Positions 37,255-46,864 are shown, numbered from the stretch's first letter. The stretch is DNA of 64,000 nt from Microvirga puerhi (GCF_020089865.1 NZ_JAIRBM010000010.1:111746-175745), one strand, 5' to 3'. Numbers and translations are program-made. Notes: generated by a model from the letters alone, not told the origin.

Positions 37255-38607
37255 CTATAATTTCGGGCGCGCCATGAACTGGCGGTAGGTGTCGCGCAAC
37301 TTGTTCATGATTGTCTTTGGCGTCAAAGGCGGGCTCTGCGGATAGGTGTCGCGAAGCCATTGTGAAAGGGCCTTTGCCTCGATCGTAAGGCTGCCCTCCA
37401 CCTCTCCGCGATCACATCGAGCTTGAAACTCCGCTTCCACAAGATGCATCGATGAGGGGCGCCCCGGCGCGCCGGTTGTTACGACTGCTGAGGTGGCCTC
37501 TGCGTCCGCCAAGGGCCAGAAGCGGGATATGTCGGATTTCAACACCATCAACCGCATCCATCGGCTGCCACGTCGATCGACGAGAGCGTCGTCAAATCCC
37601 TTCAACCAACTTTCCTCATCGAGATAAGGATAGGACCGGAGATAGAGTTCCTCACTGAAGATCAAATCGATTGAGGACTCGGCAAACGGATAGTCAACGA
37701 GGCAGCCAGCAAAATGGAAGCCGCCGACTGGCTCACGCTGGCCATCTCTTACGCCGATAATCTTGACTTCTTCGGACGCAATGCGGGCAAGGAGTTCGGA
37801 AAAGGCCACTCGCCAAACTTCGAGATCGGACGGATCGAAGCTGATTGAATCGCCCTTCGTTGCAATCCATTGAGCTGCACAATAGAGCGGCATATAGCCC
37901 CCACCGGACGGAGCCATGGTGGGCGGTAAGAGCAGGGGAGACTGGGAAGGGAGTTTGTCCGGCCAGGTTCTTACGATCGGAAGACTTCGGACAACGACCT
38001 GTTCGTAGCGTGGACCTCCCCGAACACCTCTGGTGCAAATGACATCATGACCGCCTTCCTCAATGTGATCCAGATCGCGCCACTCATAGGCAGGGATTGG
38101 CACACGTTTGCCTGTTTCGGCACTAATTCCGGTTGCCTCGAAAAAGGCTTGCTGCAACGCGATCCAAAGTGCTTCCTTGGCTTCTGCGATTTCCATCGTC
38201 AGTCCGGGATCGCTTTCGGCGCGACTATCGATAATTTCGGCAAGACGTAGACTCACCAAACTCGCCGGGGATCGCTGCTCCAGAAAATAGCCCTCTCTGA
38301 TCGGCCCATCGAAACCAAGCCGCCATCGTCGGAAATGCCAATCCCGGCATTCGGTGCGGTAGGCGTCCCACCATTCCCGGACAGCATCCGGCGTCCGATA
38401 GGCGATCCACGCCACGGCCATTGGCAATGTCCAGAAGACCTCGTTTAGGGGTTCATAATCCTCCGGTTCCGGCTCATAAGCGAGAGGCTTGAGGTTCAAT
38501 CGCGCCGCCTCCGCTTCCGCTTCGTCAGGGGTCAACTCGCCATTCTGGATCTTAGCAATGAGATCATTTTGGGAGGGCGTCGTCATATCGTTAAGGCCAT
38601 AGAGCAC
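37255..38607 (-). CDS. Uncharacterised element-encoded protein
   Basis: I do not recognise the family. The 450-residue protein has no signal peptide or clear membrane helix. Tryptophan-rich stretches occur around 55-100 (WTLPMAVAWIAYRTPDAVREWW), and the C-terminal 60 residues (ALSQWLRDTYPQSPPLTPKTI) could form a helical DNA-binding segment. A similar architecture is common as unknown cargo beside integrase/HTH modules in alphaproteobacteria. Its GC is close to the island's left part, unlike the AT-richer operon that follows. The start may be 38586. Confidence 0.7.
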   Translation of the reverse strand: MLYGLNDMTTPSQNDLIAKIQNGELTPDEAEAEAARLNLKPLAYEPEPEDYEPLNEVFWTLPMAVAWIAYRTPDAVREWWDAYRTECRDWHFRRWRLGFDGPIREGYFLEQRSPASLVSLRLAEIIDSRAESDPGLTMEIAEAKEALWIALQQAFFEATGISAETGKRVPIPAYEWRDLDHIEEGGHDVICTRGVRGGPRYEQVVVRSLPIVRTWPDKLPSQSPLLLPPTMAPSGGGYMPLYCAAQWIATKGDSISFDPSDLEVWRVAFSELLARIASEEVKIIGVRDGQREPVGGFHFAGCLVDYPFAESSIDLIFSEELYLRSYPYLDEESWLKGFDDALVDRRGSRWMRLMVLKSDISRFWPLADAEATSAVVTTGAPGRPSSMHLVEAEFQARCDRGEVEGSLTIEAKALSQWLRDTYPQSPPLTPKTIMNKLRDTYRQFMARPKL

Positions 38608-38983
38608 GTGCCGAACATGAGAATTGCACCGAACTCCTCACTCTAGAGCTGCAGAAGTGGGCGTTGTGAGACTGCCCCAGCAGTTTATCAACTAGATATA
38701 ATCTAAATTCCCAGATTTCGAAGCTTTCACTAGTAAACAGAGGGGGCTTCCGGCGGCTGCTTAAGGCGCGAAGTTGCCATTACTGGCACAACCCGCTCCA
38801 TGTTCTCTTGCCCACGAGCTGACTGACTTTGCGACGCTGCCGAAGAACGCCGCTGGCTCGGATCGCAGGATAAAATTCTCAAATGTCGTCGGTTGAAAGG
38901 TGTTTAGTCTTGCGGCCGATCGCTGCCGACTCTAGGCTGTTACCAACTTCCCAATGGGCGTTGCCGCGCAGGTAGACTGAACG
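38608..38983. other. Intergenic region upstream of the GTPase conflict operon
   Basis: About 376 bp between divergent genes and without a gene. AT content rises from about 38690, and a TATAAT is present at 38697-38702, but no matching -35 box at standard spacing is evident. Confidence 0.4.
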
Positions 38984-40288
38984 ATGCGTTTTATACACCT
39001 TTCGGACATTCATTTCAGAGATAGCGAAGTCTACAGAGAGGATGACCCTAACGCCGGTCTCCGAGACGATCTAATCCACGACGTAAAATATATGCGTCAT
39101 AAGATTGGCTATCGCGCGAACGGTATCTTGATTTCAGGAGATATAGCGTTTGGAGGTAATGCGAAAGAATATAACTTTGCATTAAAATGGCTTGAGGAAG
39201 AGCTATGTCCTGCCAGCGGATGCGACATTAATGACGTCTTTGTCATCCCTGGCAATCACGATGTGGATCGATCTTCAGCCAACTCGCCGATGCATTCTGA
39301 TGCGCGAACGACATTGAGACAGTATCCTCAGAGTGACGTAAATAAGAAGATTAGAGAGTACATGTCACACAAAACGTCGGCTCGGCTTCTTTTCGACCCG
39401 ATCGAAAACTACAATCGGTTCGCGGCGCGTTTCCTATGTGCTCTTGGCGCGTATGATGACGATAAGCCCGATACCAAGCCATTTGCGACACGTTCATGTA
39501 AATTGAACGATGGCTCTACCCTCAGAATTTGGGGATTCAATTCGGTTTTGGTCTCTGACGACACGGACAGCGAAAATCGGATGCTAGTTGATCCTGCGGG
39601 AGCTCAAATCCGCCGAGAAGACGGCGTAACGCATCTGGTTATGTGCCATCATCCATACAGTTGGCTAAGGAATAAAGCCGATTTCCGTGAGAGAATCGAG
39701 GCGGTCGCGCAAATTCACTTGTTCGGTCATGAGCATACCCGTCGCGTAGAGGAAGGGGTACACTTTACGACAATTCGTGCAGGAGCGGTTCATCCAGATC
39801 GTGACGAACGAGAGTGGAAACCAGGATATAATTGGATCGAACTTAACGTCGATGGTGTCGGAGCCGACAGATATTTGAATATCTCAGTATGGGTAAGGCA
39901 AAGAGAAGGCGCACAATTTATCGCGGTGCCCGATCGCTATCAAAATGATCCGTGGACGGTTCGGCATAAACTTCAATCATGGTTGCGCCCTGCTGACGAT
40001 AATCCGAGGGAATTGCTACCAATCAATAATGTCAATGTTAATGCGCAGCATGGAGGGACGGCAATGTCCGACGGTCCAACTCTGCGATCAGTGGCATTCA
40101 AGATGTTTCGCCTAAATGAACACGAGCAAAGGCAAATTATTGTATTGCTGGGGCTCGACGAAAATGGCGACCAAGATCTCAAGGACTACGAATTCGCACT
40201 GGCGGCAGTCCGCCGATCAGCGGAGCGAGGACAGTTGGAAATGCTGGACCACAAAATAGATGATCTACTGGGATGGCAGGAAAGTTAA
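38984..40288 (+). CDS. Calcineurin-like phosphoesterase, probable effector of a GAP1/GASH GTPase system
   Basis: The 434-residue protein has a full metallophosphoesterase core: LSDIHF (Asp8, His10), SGD (51-53), GNHD (90-93), CHHP (221-224) and GHEH (248-251). After about 361 a separate helical domain follows (LRSVAFKMFRLNEHEQ, then DQDLKDYEFALAAVRRSAER), similar to the small adaptor domains that link effectors to GTPase conflict systems. The gene is AT-richer than neighbouring DNA and begins the five-gene operon with zero spacing to the next gene. I infer a nuclease or nucleotide phosphodiesterase effector; no activity is proven. Confidence 0.85.
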   Translation: MRFIHLSDIHFRDSEVYREDDPNAGLRDDLIHDVKYMRHKIGYRANGILISGDIAFGGNAKEYNFALKWLEEELCPASGCDINDVFVIPGNHDVDRSSANSPMHSDARTTLRQYPQSDVNKKIREYMSHKTSARLLFDPIENYNRFAARFLCALGAYDDDKPDTKPFATRSCKLNDGSTLRIWGFNSVLVSDDTDSENRMLVDPAGAQIRREDGVTHLVMCHHPYSWLRNKADFRERIEAVAQIHLFGHEHTRRVEEGVHFTTIRAGAVHPDRDEREWKPGYNWIELNVDGVGADRYLNISVWVRQREGAQFIAVPDRYQNDPWTVRHKLQSWLRPADDNPRELLPINNVNVNAQHGGTAMSDGPTLRSVAFKMFRLNEHEQRQIIVLLGLDENGDQDLKDYEFALAAVRRSAERGQLEMLDHKIDDLLGWQES

Positions 40289-41377
40289 ATGGCCTCGTCT
40301 TCAAACGATTTTAATTTCTCGGAAGCATATCGCAACCTGCAGCCAACGGCAGACCGCTCGATTACGGCGGCTCGGGAGAACGCACATAGAGCTCTTCGTG
40401 CTGAGGCGCCAAAGAGCGTGCAGAAACTGGTTGATCTGACCCGATTGGCTTTCGGCCTTCCAGTTCCAGAAGAAAGCGCTCTAGAGGAGTGGTTCGAAAA
40501 GCCAGTTCGAAAGAAGGACGCGCATTTCTCCCTGCAGATTGACAAAGAAGAAGCCGCACGCATCGCTACGCTGGTGCTCTCCGACATTATCCAGTCGCGG
40601 TACCCATCTACCCCCGCGCTTGTCATAGCAGCAAGTTTTAGCGGAAGGCGGTCAAGCCCTGATAATGGTAAAATCGTACTTGATGCGAAAAGGGCGCTTG
40701 CCGAGGCGGCTAGAAACCGCGGACTTTCGTTCAATGCGAAGATAGATCCTCCACAATCGCAGGACGTTTCAAAGACCATCAATGCTGCTGCAGCCAGTTT
40801 AGATAGCGACACTGTCAAGACAGCGTTGGCCGCGGTGAACGGTGAAGCAAAATCTCTGACAAGTCGCCTAATAGTGAACATCAATAACGCGCTGCAAGCC
40901 CTCACCGCCGAAAATCGGCGATTGGCAGAGGAGGTGGATCTTCTTTGGTGGCACCTCGGCGGCTATAGTTACGTCTTAGACCGGCCGTTATCCGAGTTTG
41001 ACGATTTGGCCTTGCCTTTAGTGGTTGGCAATGACGTCGCGGCAATGGTGAATGTCCTACCGGGACCGCATGGTGCGCTTGGGATTATAAAGAGAGCACT
41101 CGGTTCGACTGCATTGAATGAGCAGAAAATCTCAGAGACGCTAAAGGCACTCCCTTCGGAAAGTCGGCCTGCCTTCCTCGGTGGGGGGGCGTCTGGAGCG
41201 AACGATATTGCCGTTCTCAACTTCGGCGTAAAAACTCTGGTCGACGAAGGTACAGGTGCGCTGGGGCGTTCCTTTCAAAAGATAACCGGATTTTCTGGGG
41301 AGACAAAGCTAACTCGATATCAAATCGCCCTTCAGGCCTACTATGAGCGCCTATTCATCAAGCACGGATGGCTTTGA
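40289..41377 (+). CDS. GTPase-associated all-helical protein (GASH-like)
   Basis: The 362-residue protein is predicted almost wholly alpha-helical with no enzymatic motif. The stretch DLLWWHLGGYS (217-227) and the C-terminal KLTRYQIALQAYYERLFIKH resemble the GASH component of predicted GTPase-associated conflict systems. Its start codon touches the preceding stop, and its stop overlaps the next start (TGATG), so it is tightly coupled. Probable role: scaffold or adaptor joining effector and GTPases. Confidence 0.75.
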   Translation: MASSSNDFNFSEAYRNLQPTADRSITAARENAHRALRAEAPKSVQKLVDLTRLAFGLPVPEESALEEWFEKPVRKKDAHFSLQIDKEEAARIATLVLSDIIQSRYPSTPALVIAASFSGRRSSPDNGKIVLDAKRALAEAARNRGLSFNAKIDPPQSQDVSKTINAAAASLDSDTVKTALAAVNGEAKSLTSRLIVNINNALQALTAENRRLAEEVDLLWWHLGGYSYVLDRPLSEFDDLALPLVVGNDVAAMVNVLPGPHGALGIIKRALGSTALNEQKISETLKALPSESRPAFLGGGASGANDIAVLNFGVKTLVDEGTGALGRSFQKITGFSGETKLTRYQIALQAYYERLFIKHGWL

Positions 41378-42411
41378 TGGCTGATGAACGCACGCTTTGT
41401 CGCAACGCCGAGTGTGGGGTAGTTCGAACTGGCGTATGCGTCCTCGGCAACGATCCGATTGATAGCTGCCCAGAATACGATCCTGAGCTCTCAGAGCTTG
41501 ACCAAGGCGACGAAGAGGATTCTTCTAGCGAACCGACCGCGGAATTAACTACCCGGCTGCGTTCAAGCGAAATCCTGCTAGAATCCGACGTTTGGCCACT
41601 TCGTAAAGCGTATCGCACGAATACCGTAAGTTTGGTCGGTGACGTTAAGAGCGGAAAGACGACTCTCATCGCGAGCTTGTACGCGCTATTCTGTAAGGGG
41701 CCGTTCTCTGGGTTCTCGTTCCGCGGTAGCCGGACATTAACCGGCTTCGCTCGACGCCATCATCTTGCATTGGAAAAGTCCGGACGTGAGGTTCCGACAA
41801 CGCCGCGAACAAGCATGAACGACGGAGTTGGCTTCTTCCACCTTGATCTCAGTTGCGAAATTGGTGGAACGGCGCAACTGCTAATTTCTGATCGATCAGG
41901 CGAAGCTTTTCAGAGTGCACGCGTTAACACGGCGATGGTCGACGAACTTAGAGAACTGAGGCTGTCAGACCGGGTGTGCTTTCTACTTGACGCAGAGAAG
42001 CTGACGCAGGTCGAAACCCGCGCGAGTTATAGGCGCGAGTTCAAACAAATGATTTGGGCCCTCATTCAAAATGGCGCTTTCTCGACTGACGTCAAACTAG
42101 AGGTTCTTACCACCAAGATCGACAAGCTCACGAAGCGTGAGGACGAGAAAGAGGCGTTGATTGAACTTGAGGAGTACGAGAATGGTCTTTCAAATGAATT
42201 CAAAAAGGCCAACGTTCGGCTCGACGTCTTTCGGATATGTGCTTTGCCCCGGGCTAACTACAAGGTGGGGTTGGTAGGACTGGAAGAGCTCGTGAAGCGC
42301 TGGCTGGCACCGACCGCACCGATCGATACACTGCCGCTTCCAGCTGTCAGTCCTGCCCGTGCCTTCGACCGTCTTCTGGAATTTTGGAGCGGAGAACAAA
42401 CTAGTGGCTGA
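41377..42411 (+). CDS. TRAFAC-type GTPase (DO-GTPase2-like)
   Basis: Numbered from the ATG that overlaps the previous stop: an N-terminal Cys cluster (Cys8, 13, 21, 31) could bind zinc, then an acidic linker, then a GTPase domain with P-loop GDVKSGKTT (88-96), switch II SDRSGE (171-176) and TKID (246-249) for guanine specificity. Insertions between motifs make it unlike housekeeping GTPases and like the double-GTPase 2 family. It overlaps the second GTPase gene by eight bases. An ATG nine bases upstream (41368) is also possible. Confidence 0.8.
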   Translation: MADERTLCRNAECGVVRTGVCVLGNDPIDSCPEYDPELSELDQGDEEDSSSEPTAELTTRLRSSEILLESDVWPLRKAYRTNTVSLVGDVKSGKTTLIASLYALFCKGPFSGFSFRGSRTLTGFARRHHLALEKSGREVPTTPRTSMNDGVGFFHLDLSCEIGGTAQLLISDRSGEAFQSARVNTAMVDELRELRLSDRVCFLLDAEKLTQVETRASYRREFKQMIWALIQNGAFSTDVKLEVLTTKIDKLTKREDEKEALIELEEYENGLSNEFKKANVRLDVFRICALPRANYKVGLVGLEELVKRWLAPTAPIDTLPLPAVSPARAFDRLLEFWSGEQTSG

Positions 42412-43309
42412 CGTACAGCATATGGTGATGGGCCTCCAATCATCGGGCAAGACCACTTTTGCAGCAGCACTTTGGTATCTCGTCGACTCCCGTGAGATAG
42501 ATACTGTGCTCTCAAAAGGTCGACACAATGGAGATTTTCAATATCTGGAAACAATCTCCAGTAGCTGGGCAGCAGGCTGGCAGGTGCCGAGAACGTCATC
42601 TGACAGTCTAGAGCCGATCCGTATTAATTTGTTACATTCACAAAGCAATGAGGAAATTGACCTTCATTTTGTCGACCTATCGGGCGAGGCATTTGAGAAA
42701 ATCTTCGCAACGCGCATGATTGAAGAGAAGATCAAGTCTCTATTCTCCAGCATGCAGGGGCTGCTCCTTTTCGTTACCGCAATAAGAAAGAAGGACGACT
42801 TATCGATTTTGGATGTCGGATTGGCAATGCCGGACGAAATGCCAAGCGAAGTTGACGACGATGAGATCGTCCCGGCGGCTGAGAGTGATCCTATTCAAAA
42901 GCTATCTGAATTTTCACCATCTTCATCACCGCAGCAGGTCCAACTTGTTGATCTGCTGGGCGCGTTGGCTGATGCACCCCTTTTCAAACAACCATCTCGC
43001 ATAGCAGTCATCATTTCCGCATGGGACAAGGCGCCCCCGCAAACCGAACCGGAACAATGGCTTAAGACACGGATGCCGCTGCTCTATCAATACCTGCGAA
43101 ACCAACAGCTTGAAATTCCGTTTCGGGTTTACGGAGTGTCGGCTCAAGGTGGGAGCGTTCCGAAGAAAGAGCAGCCGAATGTGCCGAGTGATCGTGCCGA
43201 ACTTCTTAAGGTGAAAATTGCCGGAGAACGAATCAAAGTAGTGGGGCACGATGCAGCAAATCACGACCTTTCCCATCCCATCCGATGGTTGAGCGGATTA
43301 GAAAGCTGA
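42404..43309 (+). CDS. TRAFAC-type GTPase (DO-GTPase1-like)
   Basis: This second, clearly different GTPase of 301 residues has P-loop GLQSSGKTT (10-18), switch II VDLSGE (90-95) and SAWD (205-208) in the place of NKxD. An acidic, Pro/Ser-rich insertion at about 143-180 separates the halves. The start is GTG overlapping the preceding gene, with GGAGA eight bases upstream. Such paired GTPases are the core of GAP1/GASH systems, where they are thought to work as a GTP-driven switch. Its stop overlaps the GAP1 start (TGATG). Confidence 0.78.
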   Translation: MADVQHMVMGLQSSGKTTFAAALWYLVDSREIDTVLSKGRHNGDFQYLETISSSWAAGWQVPRTSSDSLEPIRINLLHSQSNEEIDLHFVDLSGEAFEKIFATRMIEEKIKSLFSSMQGLLLFVTAIRKKDDLSILDVGLAMPDEMPSEVDDDEIVPAAESDPIQKLSEFSPSSSPQQVQLVDLLGALADAPLFKQPSRIAVIISAWDKAPPQTEPEQWLKTRMPLLYQYLRNQQLEIPFRVYGVSAQGGSVPKKEQPNVPSDRAELLKVKIAGERIKVVGHDAANHDLSHPIRWLSGLES

Positions 43310-45252
43310 TGGATCGACCTCAGTCCATTGCAATTGATCAGGCCCTTTTCGGCTATTCGGACGGGCATCGGCAGCTTGCATCATCAGTACGCTTGTCAGC
43401 TCGCGATATGTACGAGCTCGCCTCACGTTCAGACCTTGTTCCCGGGGCACGGTTAGAGCCAAGCGATACCTACATCACTGGCTTCAGCCTGCCCGAGAGC
43501 CGAATGTTCGCTTTTATGAAGACCTGGTTGGCGCCGGAAATGCCTCGGCCCGGTTGTGTATGGAGCCATGTCCTTTTGCTCCCAAAGAATTTCCTGACTG
43601 CGCAGATTGATCTTGGGATCCTCGCGACCTTTCTTACTCGACCAGAAGTGCCGCTCGACAGACAGTTCTATTCAAGCAAACTCAGCGTACGTCGTTTAGC
43701 GAGAGGAGCGCCTGCAGATCCGTCGTTGGTCGAGCGTGTTCTCCTTGCCTATTACACATCCAGAGAAATTTTGCTGGAAACACCCCCAACCAATGATTTC
43801 GACCGAGCGGTTCTCGCCGTCTGGTCTCAACAGTGGCCAAAGTTGCGGACGGAGTTCGAGTTTCGAACTTTCCTGACGTCGGCCGTGGCGCTGGACAAAG
43901 GACTGAAGATTCGTGTTGGACCGGCAGGTGCCCATGTAAGCGATGAGCCTTCCGATAAGAATTGGCTAAAGCTTGCGGTGGAGGATGCGGTGGCAACAGA
44001 GGTTACTCCTCTGCGCCGTTTCCTCTGGCGCTATGGGAAAGATGTGACGAAACCGCGCCGAGCTTTTATAGATCTCGTGAACTTATATGGGGATAGCCTG
44101 CGAATGGACCACGGCCTCACGGCCAAGCAGGTATCATGGGTATTTCGAAAGCTACCTGGCAAAGGCAATGCGTCTACATTGAAGCGTGACCTTCTAGGCA
44201 TGTCGTCGCCCGCCCTGGCGTTGATTCCGCGAATTCGGGCACAGGACTTCGTCGAGATCGTTTCACAGCTTAAGCCTATTCAGGACGGTTTGGCCACGGA
44301 TCATGAGCTTGCAGGCGCTACATCATCATATGGGGTAGCAGAGATTCCTGCGTTTGCGCTGGCACTTGCGAAGTATGCACCTGAACGAAGCAATGAACTC
44401 GATCTCATCGAACGAACAATAATACAAGACGCATCAGTTGAGGTGCTTTCGAACCCAGCTTTGCCGACATCCTTTGTGCTGCAAGTCCTGCGTACCCGGC
44501 CCGTATTAATCAACAAGTTCAATCTTGAATTGCTGAGTGTGGCGAATGTCGCGGAGTTGCTCCCGCTGGTTGACAACACTGCTATCCGACGGAGACTTAT
44601 CAAAAGGGTTTTCTCGGACAAGCCGACTAGGCAAGCAGCACAGGTTATCGCACAGCTTAACGGCTTGTCCCTCGGCGCGGCGGTTGATTCATCCAAGGCT
44701 GGGGCGCTTTCGCGTCGCTGGCGGGAGTTTTTGCCGGGGATTGCAAACGAGCTTCTAGGAAATGGCCTTGAGATGTTGGATGGTGTGCGATCGGTCAGCC
44801 ATGCAATTCAACTACTTGACTATCCTGTTAATACTTCAGTCCCAGCATCAGAATGGTTCCAGTCTGCGAAACGATCTGGTGATGCGGGCAGTCAAGCAGA
44901 CAGGCAAGTCGTCGATACATTCATCCTCGTGTTAAGCATCCGGGAGGGAGTTAATACCAACATCTCGCTGGTTTCGGATGTCCTGCCACGTGTAAGAGCT
45001 TCGGTTATTGTCAACGAGTTACCCGACAGGCTAAGCTCGTTGCTAGACCGGTTTTTGCCCGACATTTCTGATAGGTGGGATCTGAACAAGCGGTTGCTAA
45101 AGGTTCTTCGTCACGCAACCAGAGACGGTGTAGATGTTACACCCATCTTACAGCATCTGTCGCTGTCCGATGAGGAATTCGCCTATTCCATGAACGTCAC
45201 TTCTAAAGACGGTTCAGAGTTCAATTTCACAAAGCTATTTTGGCCTTGGTGA
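43309..45252 (+). CDS. GTPase-associated protein 1 (GAP1) homologue
   Basis: The 647-residue protein has the GAP1 N-terminal signature at 11-26 (QALFGYSDGHRQLASS), followed by YITGFSLPESRMFAF and WSHVLLLP typical of the N-terminal domain. A long middle and C-terminal helical region with several repeat-like units follows. No catalytic motif is visible. GAP1 proteins mark predicted GTPase conflict operons, probably as large sensors or scaffolds. The ATG overlaps the previous stop; an ATG at 43285 is less likely. It ends the operon. Confidence 0.82.
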   Translation: MDRPQSIAIDQALFGYSDGHRQLASSVRLSARDMYELASRSDLVPGARLEPSDTYITGFSLPESRMFAFMKTWLAPEMPRPGCVWSHVLLLPKNFLTAQIDLGILATFLTRPEVPLDRQFYSSKLSVRRLARGAPADPSLVERVLLAYYTSREILLETPPTNDFDRAVLAVWSQQWPKLRTEFEFRTFLTSAVALDKGLKIRVGPAGAHVSDEPSDKNWLKLAVEDAVATEVTPLRRFLWRYGKDVTKPRRAFIDLVNLYGDSLRMDHGLTAKQVSWVFRKLPGKGNASTLKRDLLGMSSPALALIPRIRAQDFVEIVSQLKPIQDGLATDHELAGATSSYGVAEIPAFALALAKYAPERSNELDLIERTIIQDASVEVLSNPALPTSFVLQVLRTRPVLINKFNLELLSVANVAELLPLVDNTAIRRRLIKRVFSDKPTRQAAQVIAQLNGLSLGAAVDSSKAGALSRRWREFLPGIANELLGNGLEMLDGVRSVSHAIQLLDYPVNTSVPASEWFQSAKRSGDAGSQADRQVVDTFILVLSIREGVNTNISLVSDVLPRVRASVIVNELPDRLSSLLDRFLPDISDRWDLNKRLLKVLRHATRDGVDVTPILQHLSLSDEEFAYSMNVTSKDGSEFNFTKLFWPW

Positions 45253-45461
45253 CTGGGAAGGGTGTGTTTCCTATCCAACTATATGCAGGGTCGAGTTGAT
45301 CGACATCGTTGGGCTCTCCTTCATATCACTGTGTCGACGGCCGCTCGCGAGGCAGGTGGCTCAATCCTCGGATCTGCGTAAGGATACTAGCGACAGTTCA
45401 AGCACGGCAGGCAAACCTGTAGTTCCGGACAGGGAGGCGATTCAACCGTTGGCTTTATCCA

Positions 45462-46838
45462 TCAGGTTTGCGTTTTGCTTATCGGAATGACATTCCGGTC
45501 GTGGCGATCGGATTTCTCAGACATGGCAGCCGACAGCGTTTGTCCGATCGCATTTGCAGCGCGGCGTAGCGGGTCAGCATCAAAATGGCTGTAGCGGTTC
45601 GTCGTCTTCACATCTGCGTGGCCGAGCAAGCGCCCGACAATTGTAAGCCCCATACCGCCCGCTGCTCCATGGCTCGCATAGGTATGGCGAAGGTCATGCA
45701 GCCGGACGCCGTCCAGTTTCGCCGCACGGGTCACGAGCGCCCATGGCCTTTTCAGATCGGCACGCGGCCGGTCCAGTTTCTCCCCAGCGATCACGAAAGG
45801 GCATGCGTCAAGACGAGGAACGCTCGCGAGTACCTCTAGGGCGGGGGCACCGAGAACCACCGTTTTCGCACCGGTCTTCGAATCCGGCAGAAATAGAAAC
45901 CCGCGCTCCATATCGACATGTGACCATCGGAGCGACAGGATTTCGCCGAGACGGCATCCCGTCAGGATGAGAAGGCGGATCGCAGCAGTGGCATGCGGCC
46001 CGATGACAGTACGGCGATGTTCGGCCTGTTTCGGAAGATGCTTTGCACCCGGCCGGTCCAGTCTCACGTCCCACTCAAGCCCGACCGTCTCGGCATCGCG
46101 AAGGGCCGCGCCCAAGAGATCCAACTCCTCGGTGTTCAGGAATCGGGCTCCTTGCCTGTCCGCGTACTTGGCCACCCCGTGGGTGGGGTTGTCGGCACGC
46201 ATCCCCTGCTGGATCGCGAAGCTGAAAATGCCACCCAACAGGCGGACGGTACGTGTGGCCGTCCCGTTCCCGCCCGTTACGATAGCCCGGCCGTGCTTCT
46301 TCGTCTTCACGTCAACGGCCGTCTTGCCGCTCGCAACATCCCGCAGGAACCGCTCGATATCGCCGCGCGTGACCTCTCGGACGAGCTTCTTCCCGAGAAG
46401 CGGCTTGATGTGCCGCGCGATCCGGCCACGATCGGAAACCAGCGTCGAGGCCTTTTTGGGCGTTCCCCGCTTGCCGATCAGGTGTCCCTTTTCGGCCTCT
46501 TCAAGATAAAGGTCGCATAATTCGGCAACAGTTTTCGCGGCCTTCGCCTGCGCCTTTTCGTTGGCTGGGTCGTGCCCGGCATGAACCTTCGCGAGGATGT
46601 CCCTAGCCAGCTCCCGCGCCTGTTCTGGCGTCAGTGCTCCCACCTTGCCGAGCGTCACCCGCTTCTTGGCCGTGCTCCTGCCACCCGCGCCCGGCCTGTA
46701 TTCGACGATCCACGTCATGACACCGGACGGCATCACCTTGAGCCCGAAGCCCTTTACGTCGGCGTCGAACCAGAAGGTGACCTTTTCCGCCGGGCGTATG
46801 CCGTCCAGCGCGCGCTTGGTGAGCCTGATCGTTGGCAT
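45462..46838 (-). CDS. Island integrase (DUF4102-type tyrosine recombinase)
   Basis: The 458-residue integrase has the DUF4102 N-terminal domain (WFDADVKGFGLKVMPSGVMT), a core-binding domain (about 105-215) and a catalytic domain with Arg in LTGCRLGEILSL, LHDLRHTYASHG, His in LLGHADVKTTNRY and the Tyr nucleophile in that stretch. P4-type integrases of this kind use tRNA genes. It lies about 155 bp from attR, directed away from it, and is the best candidate for having moved the 14.9-47.0 kb region. Confidence 0.93.
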   Translation of the reverse strand: MPTIRLTKRALDGIRPAEKVTFWFDADVKGFGLKVMPSGVMTWIVEYRPGAGGRSTAKKRVTLGKVGALTPEQARELARDILAKVHAGHDPANEKAQAKAAKTVAELCDLYLEEAEKGHLIGKRGTPKKASTLVSDRGRIARHIKPLLGKKLVREVTRGDIERFLRDVASGKTAVDVKTKKHGRAIVTGGNGTATRTVRLLGGIFSFAIQQGMRADNPTHGVAKYADRQGARFLNTEELDLLGAALRDAETVGLEWDVRLDRPGAKHLPKQAEHRRTVIGPHATAAIRLLILTGCRLGEILSLRWSHVDMERGFLFLPDSKTGAKTVVLGAPALEVLASVPRLDACPFVIAGEKLDRPRADLKRPWALVTRAAKLDGVRLHDLRHTYASHGAAGGMGLTIVGRLLGHADVKTTNRYSHFDADPLRRAANAIGQTLSAAMSEKSDRHDRNVIPISKTQT

Positions 46839-46864
46839 TTCCTGTCACTGCCTCCGCGTCTCGA

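Noticed and set aside
38697..38702. Sigma-70 promoter for the GTPase operon
   Set aside because: TATAAT is present but no acceptable -35 hexamer lies 16-18 bp upstream, and it is about 280 bp from the first gene.
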